Shown: positions 6,381 to 13,861, counted from the stretch's first letter. The stretch is DNA of 15,765 nt from an uncultured Varibaculum sp. (GCA_947253735.1 CAMYAU010000026.1:1-15765), one strand, 5' to 3'. Made by a program: numbers and translations. Notes: a model not told the origin generated them from the sequence alone.

Positions 6381-7400
6381 ATGGATAGTCCTGCACTTTC
6401 GCGTTACCGTATTGATCTAGATACTGGCTGCCGCCAGTTCGTACATGTACCTAGCTTGCTGCGAGAAGGTGGGACGGAAGTTTTCGCGGTCTCGGATCGG
6501 CGTCGGGTGCTATTGCCGCTAACTGCCGGAGTTAAGGTCGGTCCCGAGATGCCGGCTTCCCGTTCCCATATCCTTGCCCCCTTAGGTACCGGCAATCTTT
6601 TTCGGTTGTCTGGAGCGCAGCGGCAAGTGCTAGGGCAAATCCAGTCCTGGGACGAGCGCTACCAAGCTGGCAAAGCCTGGTATTTAGGTAGAACTGGCGC
6701 TAGCTGTCGCGTTGCTCTATTTATTACTGATGATGAACTGGCTAGGATAGCTGAGCACAGTGAAATCTCCCTGGGACTGATTCCTCTTCGCCAGGTGGGA
6801 GCGTTTTTGAATGGCGAGGATGCGGCGATCGCTACCCATGCTACTTGCCTGGCGGTATGGCACTGGGAGACTAACTATTGTTCGCGTTGCGGTACGCGAA
6901 TAGAGGTCGCGGCTGCTGGCTGGGAATTACATTGTCCTCGGTGCAGCGGTATTGTCTATCCCCGGCAAGACCCCTCGGTTATCGTGGCTATCTGTGACGA
7001 CTCTGAGCGTTTACTGCTAGCCCACAACATCTCCTGGCAGAGCGATTTTTATTCGGTGATTGCCGGATATGTAGAAGCTGGGGAATCTTTAGAGGGGGCA
7101 GTTCACCGTGAAGTAGGAGAAGAGGTCGGGCTCGAGGTTGATGAAGTCCGTTATCTTACCTCTCAACCTTGGCCCTATCCCCGCTCGCTGATGTTGGGAT
7201 TTTCTGCTCGTTCCCGCACCCCCTATTTTATTCTGGATGAAACTGAGATTGACCGGGCTCTATGGGTAAGTCGCTCTGAGTTTTCCCAGCTGGTAGCCAG
7301 TAAAGAAATCAGTCCTCCCGGGCCGTCCACAATTGCCTCCAACTTGATTGCAAACTGGTTGGGGCATCCGATTATTCGCCCGGAGACCAATAACCTTTAA
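6381..7400 (+). CDS. nudC: NudC-type NAD(H) diphosphatase
   Basis: NudC cleaves NADH/NAD+ to NMN(H) and AMP and, in studied bacteria, removes NAD caps from RNA. From ATG 6381 the protein has 339 residues. A four-cysteine zinc site (C167-x2-C170 and C185-x2-C188) is followed by a perfect Nudix box at 229-251, starting GYVEAGE and containing REVGEEVGL. The NudC-specific SQPWPYP motif lies at 261-267 and separates it from other Nudix enzymes. All catalytic glutamates are present. An ATG at 6297 would add 28 residues that do not look like the family. The gene is followed 10 nt later by the helicase, an order recalled from M. tuberculosis (Rv3199c then uvrD2). Confidence 0.95.
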   Translation: MDSPALSRYRIDLDTGCRQFVHVPSLLREGGTEVFAVSDRRRVLLPLTAGVKVGPEMPASRSHILAPLGTGNLFRLSGAQRQVLGQIQSWDERYQAGKAWYLGRTGASCRVALFITDDELARIAEHSEISLGLIPLRQVGAFLNGEDAAIATHATCLAVWHWETNYCSRCGTRIEVAAAGWELHCPRCSGIVYPRQDPSVIVAICDDSERLLLAHNISWQSDFYSVIAGYVEAGESLEGAVHREVGEEVGLEVDEVRYLTSQPWPYPRSLMLGFSARSRTPYFILDETEIDRALWVSRSEFSQLVASKEISPPGPSTIASNLIANWLGHPIIRPETNNL

Positions 7401-7403
7401 GCT
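7398..7403 (+). promoter_or_regulatory. Candidate -10 box for the helicase that begins with the nudC stop codon
   Basis: TAAGCT starts exactly at the nudC stop codon (TAA), is followed by GATTTAC (7 nt) and then GTG at 7411. There is no Shine-Dalgarno sequence. Re-initiation after nudC is the alternative explanation. Confidence 0.35.
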
Positions 7404-7410
7404 GATTTAC

Positions 7411-9456
7411 GTGGAGCACGCAGAAGAACTTTTAAAACATTTAGACCCAGATCAGGCGGAGGCTGCTCGGGCTTTACGTGGCCCCGTGTGTATTAGGGCG
7501 GGTGCGGGTACCGGCAAGACTAGGGCAATCACCTATCGGATAGCCTATGGGGTGCGTACCCGGGTGTATCATCCCTACTCGGTTTTAGCGGTGACTTTCA
7601 CGGTGCGGGCGGCCGCAGAAATGGGGGTACGCTTGCGACAATTAGGGGTAGAGGGGGTGCAGGCACGTACTTTCCACTCGGCTGCTTTGCGGCAACTCAG
7701 ATATTTTTGGCCCACCGCTATCGGCGGGCAAATACCGAAACTAATAGAGAATAAATCTTCGCTGGTAGGAGCGGTAGCTTCCCGCTTGGGACTTCCTAAA
7801 GATCGCGCGGCGGTACGTGACTATTGCGCAGGGATCGAAACGGCAGCGGTCAGTATGGTTTCCCCCGATGATTATGGAAACTGGGCAAAAAGTGGAGGCA
7901 TGCAACCTCCGGCCGGGATTTCCACTTACGATATGGCCGATATCCTACGCGGATACGGCGAGGCTAAAAGAGAGCGTTCCGTAATAGATTTCGAGGATGT
8001 ACTGGCCTTGACCTGCGGGATGATCGAGGATCGTCCTGATATCGCCCAGCAGATTCGCTCCCAATATCGTTTTTTTGTGGTTGATGAATATCAAGATATT
8101 TCTCCGTTGCAAAAGCATCTTTTAGATCTGTGGCTAGGGCCGGGAAATCGGGATCTTTGCGTGGTGGGGGACGCGGCGCAAACAATTTATTCTTTCGCCG
8201 GCGCTACCCCGAATTATTTGCTGAACTTTGCGCAGGAATATCCCGGGGCCCACACGGTTACACTCTCCCGGGATTATCGCTCCACCCCGCAGATAGTATC
8301 TTTGGCGAATAGCCTAGTTAACCGGGATAAACAAACTAAGAAACAGGCAGTTAAACTCACTTCGATGCGCGAGTCCGGCCGGGCAGTACGTTTTGATCGT
8401 TACTCGGATGACGAGGCCGAGGCCGAGGCGATCGCGAAAATGATTAAGGAACGGATCGCAGCGGGCACGCCTGCTAGTAACATTGCGGTTCTGTTCCGTA
8501 CAAATGCTCAGTCCAGCATGTTTGAGGCGGCTTTAGCCCATCAAGAGGTGAAATATTGTGTACGCGGGGCTGAAGGTTTTTTCAAACGCCCGGAAGTCTC
8601 CACTCTGGTAAAACAAGCAAGTGTGATTGCCCGTCGTGGAGCGCAGGGAGATATCGGGGAAATCGTGACCGAACTAGCCCGCCCTCTGGGGTGGTCGGCG
8701 CAGGCGCCCGCTACCCAAGGAGCAATCTTGGAGCGTTGGGAGGCGTTAAATACCTTAGTAGCGCAAGCGCAGTTGCGGCAGGCAGCGGGGATGACGCTGT
8801 CTTCCTTAGTGCAAGAATGGCAAGAGCTTGCCCAGGCGCAACTTGATCCTTCCGGGGGAGGAGTCACTTTGGCTTCTGTACATTCCGCCAAAGGTTTGGA
8901 ATGGAAAATCGTCTTTTTGGCGGGAGTTAGCGAGGGTCTTCTGCCGATTACCCAAGCTAAGTCGAATCAGGGACTGACCGAAGAGCGACGCCTAGCCTAC
9001 GTAGCAGTAACCCGAGCTCGCGACGAACTTTTTGTCAGTTATGCTGCGAAACGGTCCTTGGATCGCAAGGCTACCCGTTCCTGTTCGAGGTTTTTTTCTC
9101 CGGTCTGGCCGCGGGAGGAATCTGCGGTTAAAACCGTGCGTACCCCCAGTAGTCGCCAGGACACTAAACAATTTTTGCAGCAAGCTAGCCATGAAGAACA
9201 AGAACGTTTTGAACGTTTGCGTCTGTGGCGGCTAGAAGTATCCCAAGGGCAGGGGAAACCGGCATATACCGTGCTTTCCGATACTACCTTGCGAGATATT
9301 GCTACTGCTGTTCCTCAGACTCTCAAACAACTATCTTTGCTAAGAGGCATCGGCCCGGTTAAGTTGGAAAGATTCGGGCCAGCAATTTTAAAAATATTGC
9401 GAGGAGCAGATCCGGTAGAAGCGGCTAAGGAAAATTTACAGGACTTGACTGATTAG
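7411..9456 (+). CDS. uvrD2: UvrD2-type superfamily 1 DNA helicase with HRDC domain
   Basis: This is an ATP-dependent 3'-5' DNA helicase/translocase of the UvrD/Rep group, expected to act in DNA repair. From GTG 7411 it has 681 residues. The motifs are Walker A AGAGTGKT at 30-37, VTFTVRAAAEM as Ia, VDEYQD at 224-229 as II, VVGDAAQTIYSFAGA as III, DYRSTPQIV as IV, VHSAKGLEWKIVFLAG as V and YVAVTRARDEL near 530 as VI. An HRDC domain occupies about 617-665 (LRDIATAVPQTLKQLSLLRG). Mycobacterial UvrD2 carries a tetracysteine zinc motif between motif VI and HRDC. Here that linker (about 550-610) has only one Cys, so the motif is absent. The listed TTG start at 7348 would overlap nudC, and GTG 7411 is preferred. 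The stop overlaps the stop of the ThiF-like gene on the other strand. Confidence 0.92.
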   Translation: MEHAEELLKHLDPDQAEAARALRGPVCIRAGAGTGKTRAITYRIAYGVRTRVYHPYSVLAVTFTVRAAAEMGVRLRQLGVEGVQARTFHSAALRQLRYFWPTAIGGQIPKLIENKSSLVGAVASRLGLPKDRAAVRDYCAGIETAAVSMVSPDDYGNWAKSGGMQPPAGISTYDMADILRGYGEAKRERSVIDFEDVLALTCGMIEDRPDIAQQIRSQYRFFVVDEYQDISPLQKHLLDLWLGPGNRDLCVVGDAAQTIYSFAGATPNYLLNFAQEYPGAHTVTLSRDYRSTPQIVSLANSLVNRDKQTKKQAVKLTSMRESGRAVRFDRYSDDEAEAEAIAKMIKERIAAGTPASNIAVLFRTNAQSSMFEAALAHQEVKYCVRGAEGFFKRPEVSTLVKQASVIARRGAQGDIGEIVTELARPLGWSAQAPATQGAILERWEALNTLVAQAQLRQAAGMTLSSLVQEWQELAQAQLDPSGGGVTLASVHSAKGLEWKIVFLAGVSEGLLPITQAKSNQGLTEERRLAYVAVTRARDELFVSYAAKRSLDRKATRSCSRFFSPVWPREESAVKTVRTPSSRQDTKQFLQQASHEEQERFERLRLWRLEVSQGQGKPAYTVLSDTTLRDIATAVPQTLKQLSLLRGIGPVKLERFGPAILKILRGADPVEAAKENLQDLTD

Positions 9457-10394
9457 GTTTTCACACATCCGCACTGGGGATGGGGTTGCCATTGCCGAAC
9501 CTGAGGCAGGGGATCGGCGGGATTAAAAATCCAAGATGCACCGGTCAGGGAGATGGGCAGACCAGACAGATAATTCAGTATTTCTCGCACCGCAAAGGCA
9601 CTGGCATATTCGGCTAGCGCAGTGTCGACCATTACCGGGTCGGTACAGGCAAGTTGGGCAGCTAGCTGGGGCCACTCGGGATCGGCTTCGCGTTTAGCGA
9701 GATACTGACAGTGTAGGCAACAGGTGCGCCCCGGGATAAACATAGGGCCGACTTCTATCTCAGTTTCTCGCTTGATAATAGGTAGATGCGGCAGATCTTT
9801 CTTAATACAGGCCTGCGCCCATGACGGATTAGTCAGGTAAGAATTGATTGCTACTTCGATACTCACCGGTTGGTTGGGGAGCTGCTTATTTACTCCCAAG
9901 AGCAAAGGGGCCACGTCTTGCCGGACAGCTCCTAGATATTCGTCTTTATAAACACATAGATCCCGGGTTTTTACTTGGCTCTGATCGCGTAAAACAAAGG
10001 ATTTAATCCCGCAGGCAATCAACTTTCGAGTTAATGTGATTCCCAAAGGACCCAGACCGCTAATGCCCACTAGGGCTTGCTCTCGGGTTTTGATGGGAGC
10101 ATCCGATCCATAGAGGTGAAAAGCGCATGCCCGATCTCCATCTGGTATCTGCTGTTTAGCAGTTAGACCTCCATCGGTAAGCATCTGGAGAATATCCCTA
10201 ATTTCTTTTTTATGTTCTGGAAAACGGCGTTCCAAATGGGAGTTATACCATTTTTGTTTTTCAAATAGCCATTTGAGAATAGCGATATGAACTGGGGTGA
10301 GTCCTTTAACTAGGAAACCATTACGGGTGCCGGTACCAAATTGTGCCTGCCCCTGGGAACGAAGAAGCATTACCGATCCGTTGATCAATCTCAT
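9453..10394 (-). CDS. ThiF/E1-like protein, probably not adenylating
   Basis: This 313-residue protein joins an N-terminal helical region (about 30-75, GLTPVHIAILKWLFEKQ, possibly winged-helix-like) to an E1/ThiF Rossmann domain. The glycine loop GLGPLG lies at 113-118, and the zinc cysteines are C226-x2-C229 and C308-x-C310. It resembles the actinobacterial ThiF-like proteins often labelled cyclodehydratase-like or TOMM-related (Rv3196-like by position). Compared with recalled ThiF/MoeB, the Asp-rich end of strand 2 reads RDQSQV, the SNLxRQ motif reads RDLCVY, and the later catalytic Asp position (CTDN) is not kept. A pseudoenzyme or scaffold role is inferred. It lies downstream of the metalloprotease, 74 bp away. 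The minus hexamer AATGCT sits 6 nt before its ATG. No precursor peptide gene is visible nearby. Confidence 0.8.
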   Translation of the reverse strand: MRLINGSVMLLRSQGQAQFGTGTRNGFLVKGLTPVHIAILKWLFEKQKWYNSHLERRFPEHKKEIRDILQMLTDGGLTAKQQIPDGDRACAFHLYGSDAPIKTREQALVGISGLGPLGITLTRKLIACGIKSFVLRDQSQVKTRDLCVYKDEYLGAVRQDVAPLLLGVNKQLPNQPVSIEVAINSYLTNPSWAQACIKKDLPHLPIIKRETEIEVGPMFIPGRTCCLHCQYLAKREADPEWPQLAAQLACTDPVMVDTALAEYASAFAVREILNYLSGLPISLTGASWIFNPADPLPQVRQWQPHPQCGCVKT

Positions 10395-10399
10395 GCTTA

Positions 10400-10424
10400 C
10401 AGCATTCCAGCTGGGAAAATGCTG
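10400..10424. repeat. Inverted repeat CAGCATT-N11-AATGCTG upstream of the ThiF-like gene
   Basis: The perfect 7-bp arms CAGCATT (10400-10406) and AATGCTG (10418-10424) flank an 11-nt spacer that itself contains the palindrome CCAGCTGG. The arm nearest the gene overlaps the minus-strand AATGCT hexamer located 6 nt before the ATG at 10394. This placement suits an operator over a promoter, or an RNA hairpin ahead of the gene. The binding protein is unknown. Confidence 0.4.
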
Positions 10425-10434
10425 ACACTAGAGT

Positions 10435-10469
10435 GAGCTTAAAACTGTGGATATTTGCTTTTTAAGCTC
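10435..10469. repeat. Perfect 10-bp inverted repeat at the metalloprotease stop codon
   Basis: GAGCTTAAAA at 10435-10444 and TTTTAAGCTC at 10460-10469 are exact reverse complements separated by 15 nt. In the minus direction the hairpin begins at the metalloprotease stop codon and ends about 40 nt before the ThiF-like start. It could be a terminator or attenuator between the two genes, although no T-run follows it. Confidence 0.45.
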
Positions 10470-12073
10470 TAATTACCTGTATCAGCAGACGGGGAATCGT
10501 TTTCTGGATAATCGTCCCCCTGGTTTTGACCCTGACCTTGTTGGTCTTCATCAGTGCTTCCTACTAACCGATCTCCCTGCGAATCTATTTCGGGAGTAAG
10601 GCCTTGAGCCCATCCCAAAGTGCCCGAAAGTAGAGAATCTAAATCTTGATCTACCTGGTCTTTTTCGGGTTCTTTCCCGCTTTGGGTAACAAAGTTCTCG
10701 GGATCGGTTAAATCCTGCAGGGTAGGAATCATATCTGGATGCGACCAGAGCTGATCGCGCTGGTGCATGCCGCGCTCACTCAGCAATAGTGACCACAGGG
10801 AAGCAGCTTGCCGCGAATACTTCGGACTCAGTTCCATCCCGATCAGTGGCTTTAGGACTTTTTCTATTGGAGAAGTAGTCGCCCGGCGTCGGCGCATCAA
10901 CTCGCGTAACTGGATCACGTGCTCCAAATTAGGCATACAGGCGCGCGTAGACACCTCATCGACCCAGCCTTCAATCAGTGCCAATACGGTTTGCAAATCT
11001 TCCATTGCCTGTCGCTGGGTAGCAGTTTCCTCGGTAGCGAAAATATCTACCGGTAGGCCCAAGCCCAAATTGGTGGGATCAAATTTGCCTAGGGGCAGGC
11101 CGATTAACCCTTCTTGGTCTCCGAATTGTTCTTGTAGGCGGTCTTGTAGATCGCGTACTGATCGGTCAATAGCCTCCGGATCGATCCGGATTTCTTGTGC
11201 ATAGCGGGCAATCAGCTGTGATAGCTTGTGACGCAACCAAGGTACGGAATGGAAAAGACGTGCATGGGCGGCCTCGCGTACGGCCAGATATTGGCCGATT
11301 TCTTCCTCGGTGATCTCTAAATCCTGGGCGAAGTTCGCGATATTTACCGGTACCAGCCCCATGATTTGTTCTTTAGCGAGGGGAATTCCAATATCGGTGG
11401 AACCAAAAGCTGCCTGGGCGATCTGTCCCATGGCTTGTCCGATCTGCACCGCGAATAACCCGGCGGCCAAGTTCTTGAGTAGAGAATCAGGATCCATGGG
11501 GCCGAGAATCTGGCCTACCCCGGGGATCGCAGCCGAAGCTTTCATCTCTTCTGGATCGATTCCTTGCCGCTCGAATTGTTCCTCGATGGCCTCGGTAAAT
11601 GCCCGCACCACATTAGCAATCACCGGCTCGGTTAGACGTTGCCAGGCAGGTAAAGTCGCCTGGATCCATTCCCTGGGTGTCCACGCTATCCGTTCGCTAG
11701 TGATTGGGGTCAAAGTGGTTACGGTGTCTAGCCACAAATCCGCTACCGAAAGTTGCTCGCGGATTTTTTGTGCCTGGGCAGCGCTAGTGGGAGGGCAGCT
11801 GGGGAGATGCGAAGCAGCAACTTCGGTGGCAGCCTCCCAGTTCACGGCGCTTTCTCTGGGGGTGAAGAATTGTTTAAGCTGGTTGGCCCCGAAGTGAGCA
11901 CCGCCGGGGAAGGGAAAAGGCATCGCACCTTTGGCTAGCTCTTCGGGGTTGATTCCATTTGCCTGTAACTGGCGGAAAGCGTCTTCAGCACCCTCTTCCC
12001 CGATTATTTCTTTGAGTATCTCAAACCATTCCGGTCGCTGCTGGCCGCCGTTTTGATCCTCCAAGAGCTGCAC
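10469..12073 (-). CDS. DUF2342/zincin_2 family metalloprotease-like protein
   Basis: From GTG 12073 the protein has 534 residues. It has the architecture of the actinobacterial zinc-dependent metalloprotease family once labelled F420-associated (Rv3195-like): a mobile Gln/Glu-rich N-terminus, a central helical bundle, VREAAHARLFHSVPWLR (EAAHxRLF at about 267-274) as the probable metal-site helix, LALIEGWVDEV near 365-373, then LRELMRRRRATTSP and LWSHPDMIPTLQDLTDPENFV. A classic HExxH is not seen. The frame extends to an ATG at 12256, but this would overlap ylbL by 64 bp and add a Pro-rich tail of 61 residues unlike the family. GTG 12073 has a GGGGGG run just upstream. Last residues (about 500-534) are Asp/Gln/Gly-rich and probably disordered. 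No signal peptide, so cytosolic. The substrate is unknown. Confidence 0.85.
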   Translation of the reverse strand: MQLLEDQNGGQQRPEWFEILKEIIGEEGAEDAFRQLQANGINPEELAKGAMPFPFPGGAHFGANQLKQFFTPRESAVNWEAATEVAASHLPSCPPTSAAQAQKIREQLSVADLWLDTVTTLTPITSERIAWTPREWIQATLPAWQRLTEPVIANVVRAFTEAIEEQFERQGIDPEEMKASAAIPGVGQILGPMDPDSLLKNLAAGLFAVQIGQAMGQIAQAAFGSTDIGIPLAKEQIMGLVPVNIANFAQDLEITEEEIGQYLAVREAAHARLFHSVPWLRHKLSQLIARYAQEIRIDPEAIDRSVRDLQDRLQEQFGDQEGLIGLPLGKFDPTNLGLGLPVDIFATEETATQRQAMEDLQTVLALIEGWVDEVSTRACMPNLEHVIQLRELMRRRRATTSPIEKVLKPLIGMELSPKYSRQAASLWSLLLSERGMHQRDQLWSHPDMIPTLQDLTDPENFVTQSGKEPEKDQVDQDLDSLLSGTLGWAQGLTPEIDSQGDRLVGSTDEDQQGQGQNQGDDYPENDSPSADTGN

Positions 12074-12192
12074 ACCCCCCAAAAAATAGACTACTGTTTC
12101 TAAGGGTATCGGTATTGGAGGCTGGGGACTAGGTAAGCGAGCCAGTTTCGCCTTGGGCAAAGCCGATTTTTTAGCTTCAGGAGGGAGAACGC
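12074..12192. promoter_or_regulatory. Divergent gap with strong ylbL ribosome site
   Basis: GGAGG at 12180-12184, 8 nt before GTG 12193, is a strong Shine-Dalgarno site that fixes the ylbL start. In the minus direction TATTTT lies 9 nt before the metalloprotease GTG, a looser fit to the leaderless pattern. Both genes must be promoted from this 119-bp gap, but no -35/-10 pair is convincing for either strand. Confidence 0.4.
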
Positions 12193-13284
12193 GTGGCGGG
12201 TAAACGCTCGGAAAAGTCTCGCCGACAGGGACGTCTCGGAAAGGCCCTGATCGCATTATCTTTGATCGGTTTCCTAGTTCTGGGTTTCGGGGTACGGGCT
12301 CCCTATATAATCGAATCTCCCGGCCCTACTTTTAACGTTTTGGGTTCCCAATCTGGCCATGGGGAGATTATTCAAGTTAAAGGAGCTAAAACTTATCCCA
12401 CCCAGGGGCAGCTGCGAATGGTGACGGTCTCTATGCGGGGAGGCCCGGGAAGTCATGTGACTTACGGGGAACTTCTACTTGCTAAATTCCGTTCATATAA
12501 CGAGGTGATACCGGAATCTGAGGTTTATCCAGCGGGGGCGACAGCGCAACAGGTACAGCAGGTCTCTCAGGCCCAAATGGAAGATTCCCAGTTGAGCGCG
12601 AAAGTGGCGGCGTTGAGTGAACTTGGGTACCAGATTCCGGCGAAATTTAAAGTTACCGGCGTGGGCGAAGACTCTGATTTCGCGGGAAAGCTTAAAGAAA
12701 ACGATATTTTACAAGCGGTTACGTTCCAGGGAAAGACTCAGGAATTAAAACAGGCCAGTGCGCTTTTCAATATTTTGGAGGGCGTGCCGGCGGGCACTAG
12801 TTTAACTTTCAGTGTGCAGCGGGCAGATAAAAATCTGGAAGTTAGGGGGAAAACCCGTAAACCTAGCGATGGGCGAAAAGGCTCCCAGTTGGGAATCTAT
12901 CTAGATCCCCAAGCGAAACTACCGGTGGATATTAAAATCGCCCTCCAAGAAGTGGGAGGCCCCTCGGCGGGAACCATGTTTGCACTGGGAATCATAGACC
13001 GCATGACCGGGCAGTCTTTGACCGGTGGAAAAGAGATAGCGGGAACCGGAGCTATTTCCTACGGGGGACAGGTACTGGCGATTTCCGGGATTCCCCAAAA
13101 GATGGCAGGAGCAAAAAAAGATGGTGCTCAATGGTTTTTGATGCCTAAAGCTAATTGTTCTGAGGTCGTGCCAATGAAGGGGATCCGTCCGGTTCCGGTA
13201 CAAGATCTGCAGCAGGCGCGGAAAATCAGCACGCAAATCGCGGCTAATGATTTTAAGAATCTGCCCCGTTGCCCGGCTCGCTAG
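12193..13284 (+). CDS. YlbL-like PDZ and S16 (Lon-type) serine protease, membrane anchored
   Basis: This 363-residue protein has a basic N-terminus and one membrane segment at about 17-35 (ALIALSLIGFLVLGFGV), so the rest faces outside the cytoplasm. A PDZ-like region lies around 150-215, and a Lon-type S16 protease domain follows. The catalytic dyad is visible: Ser258 in EVGGPSAGT and Lys303 in SGIPQKMAGA. IAGTGAISYGG between them is the usual S16 core. The length agrees with the Bacillus YlbL and Rv3194c-like family. The GTG start is fixed by GGAGG upstream. YlbL in Bacillus has been linked to degradation of the cell-division inhibitor YneA, but the substrate here is unknown. The last 32 bp overlap the 3' end of the PPA1309 gene on the other strand. 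Confidence 0.93.
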   Translation: MAGKRSEKSRRQGRLGKALIALSLIGFLVLGFGVRAPYIIESPGPTFNVLGSQSGHGEIIQVKGAKTYPTQGQLRMVTVSMRGGPGSHVTYGELLLAKFRSYNEVIPESEVYPAGATAQQVQQVSQAQMEDSQLSAKVAALSELGYQIPAKFKVTGVGEDSDFAGKLKENDILQAVTFQGKTQELKQASALFNILEGVPAGTSLTFSVQRADKNLEVRGKTRKPSDGRKGSQLGIYLDPQAKLPVDIKIALQEVGGPSAGTMFALGIIDRMTGQSLTGGKEIAGTGAISYGGQVLAISGIPQKMAGAKKDGAQWFLMPKANCSEVVPMKGIRPVPVQDLQQARKISTQIAANDFKNLPRCPAR

Positions 13285-13861
13285 CTAGCTCCGCTAGTTC
13301 CTCGTCGCTAACCAGCATGGCTTTTAACACTTCCAGCAGTTCGGGGACGATATTTTCGCCCTGAGCAACCATCTCGTCGCTATCTTCGGCGCGGGCGCGG
13401 CTCGCGCACCAAGTGTTGCCATCACGGGTGGCCGCGGCCACTATCCGCACGTCCTGGCGGGAAGGGTGCGAAAGTAAGAATTTTTCGCGCTCTTTGGGAT
13501 CCGTAGGTGCTTCGGCATCGGCTTGCGGGGATACCAGGAAACGTTCCATAGAAACTGCAACTCCTGCCACATCCTCGCCAAAAACTAGATGCCCCAAAGT
13601 GTCCATTAAATCTGCAGGAGGCAAATGGTCTTGGAGGACGGCAGTGAGGTGGAGCGGGTTTTCGGATAATGCTGCGCGTAGTTGCTTAGCTTGGGTCGGT
13701 TCCATTTCTGCTTCGAGCTGCGGAAAAATCGACTGGGTATAAACCAAGGCGAAAAGGCTAGGGGATTTATCCCATCCCAGCTGGGCTACGTCTTTTTCTA
13801 AGGAGGAAACCGCTAGACGCAACGATAGGTCCGCGGCAGATAAATCCGGTGAAGTAGTCAT
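13253..13861 (-). CDS. PPA1309 family protein
   Basis: This is a 202-residue acidic soluble protein. I recognise the actinobacterial PPA1309 family from LSLRLAVSSLEKDVAQLGWDKSP, the FALVYTQ segment, LGHLVFGEDVAGVAVSMERF and the later SRQDVRIVAAATRDGNTWC followed by CASRARAEDSDEMV. No catalytic motif, signal peptide or membrane segment is seen, and the family function is unknown. The C-terminus is Glu/Ala/Gly-rich. It is divergent from the UPF0182 gene (118-bp gap) and overlaps the end of the ylbL-like gene by 32 bp tail to tail. Upstream of its ATG the hexamer CAACAT sits 6 nt away, a poor match to the TAnnnT pattern seen elsewhere. Confidence 0.8.
   Translation of the reverse strand: MTTSPDLSAADLSLRLAVSSLEKDVAQLGWDKSPSLFALVYTQSIFPQLEAEMEPTQAKQLRAALSENPLHLTAVLQDHLPPADLMDTLGHLVFGEDVAGVAVSMERFLVSPQADAEAPTDPKEREKFLLSHPSRQDVRIVAAATRDGNTWCASRARAEDSDEMVAQGENIVPELLEVLKAMLVSDEELAELASEPGNGADS

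Noticed and set aside
9453..10394. RiPP/TOMM biosynthetic cluster
   Set aside because: Only the ThiF-like protein is suggestive. No YcaO, dehydrogenase, transporter or precursor peptide is found in the flanking sequence.
11310..11897. 195-codon + strand ORF
   Set aside because: It lies wholly antisense to the metalloprotease gene, whose family motifs are clear. Ser/Ala/Arg-rich composition is typical of a shadow frame.
12074..12256. 61-residue N-terminal extension of the metalloprotease
   Set aside because: It would overlap the ylbL coding start and is a Pro-rich stretch unlike the family N-terminus.
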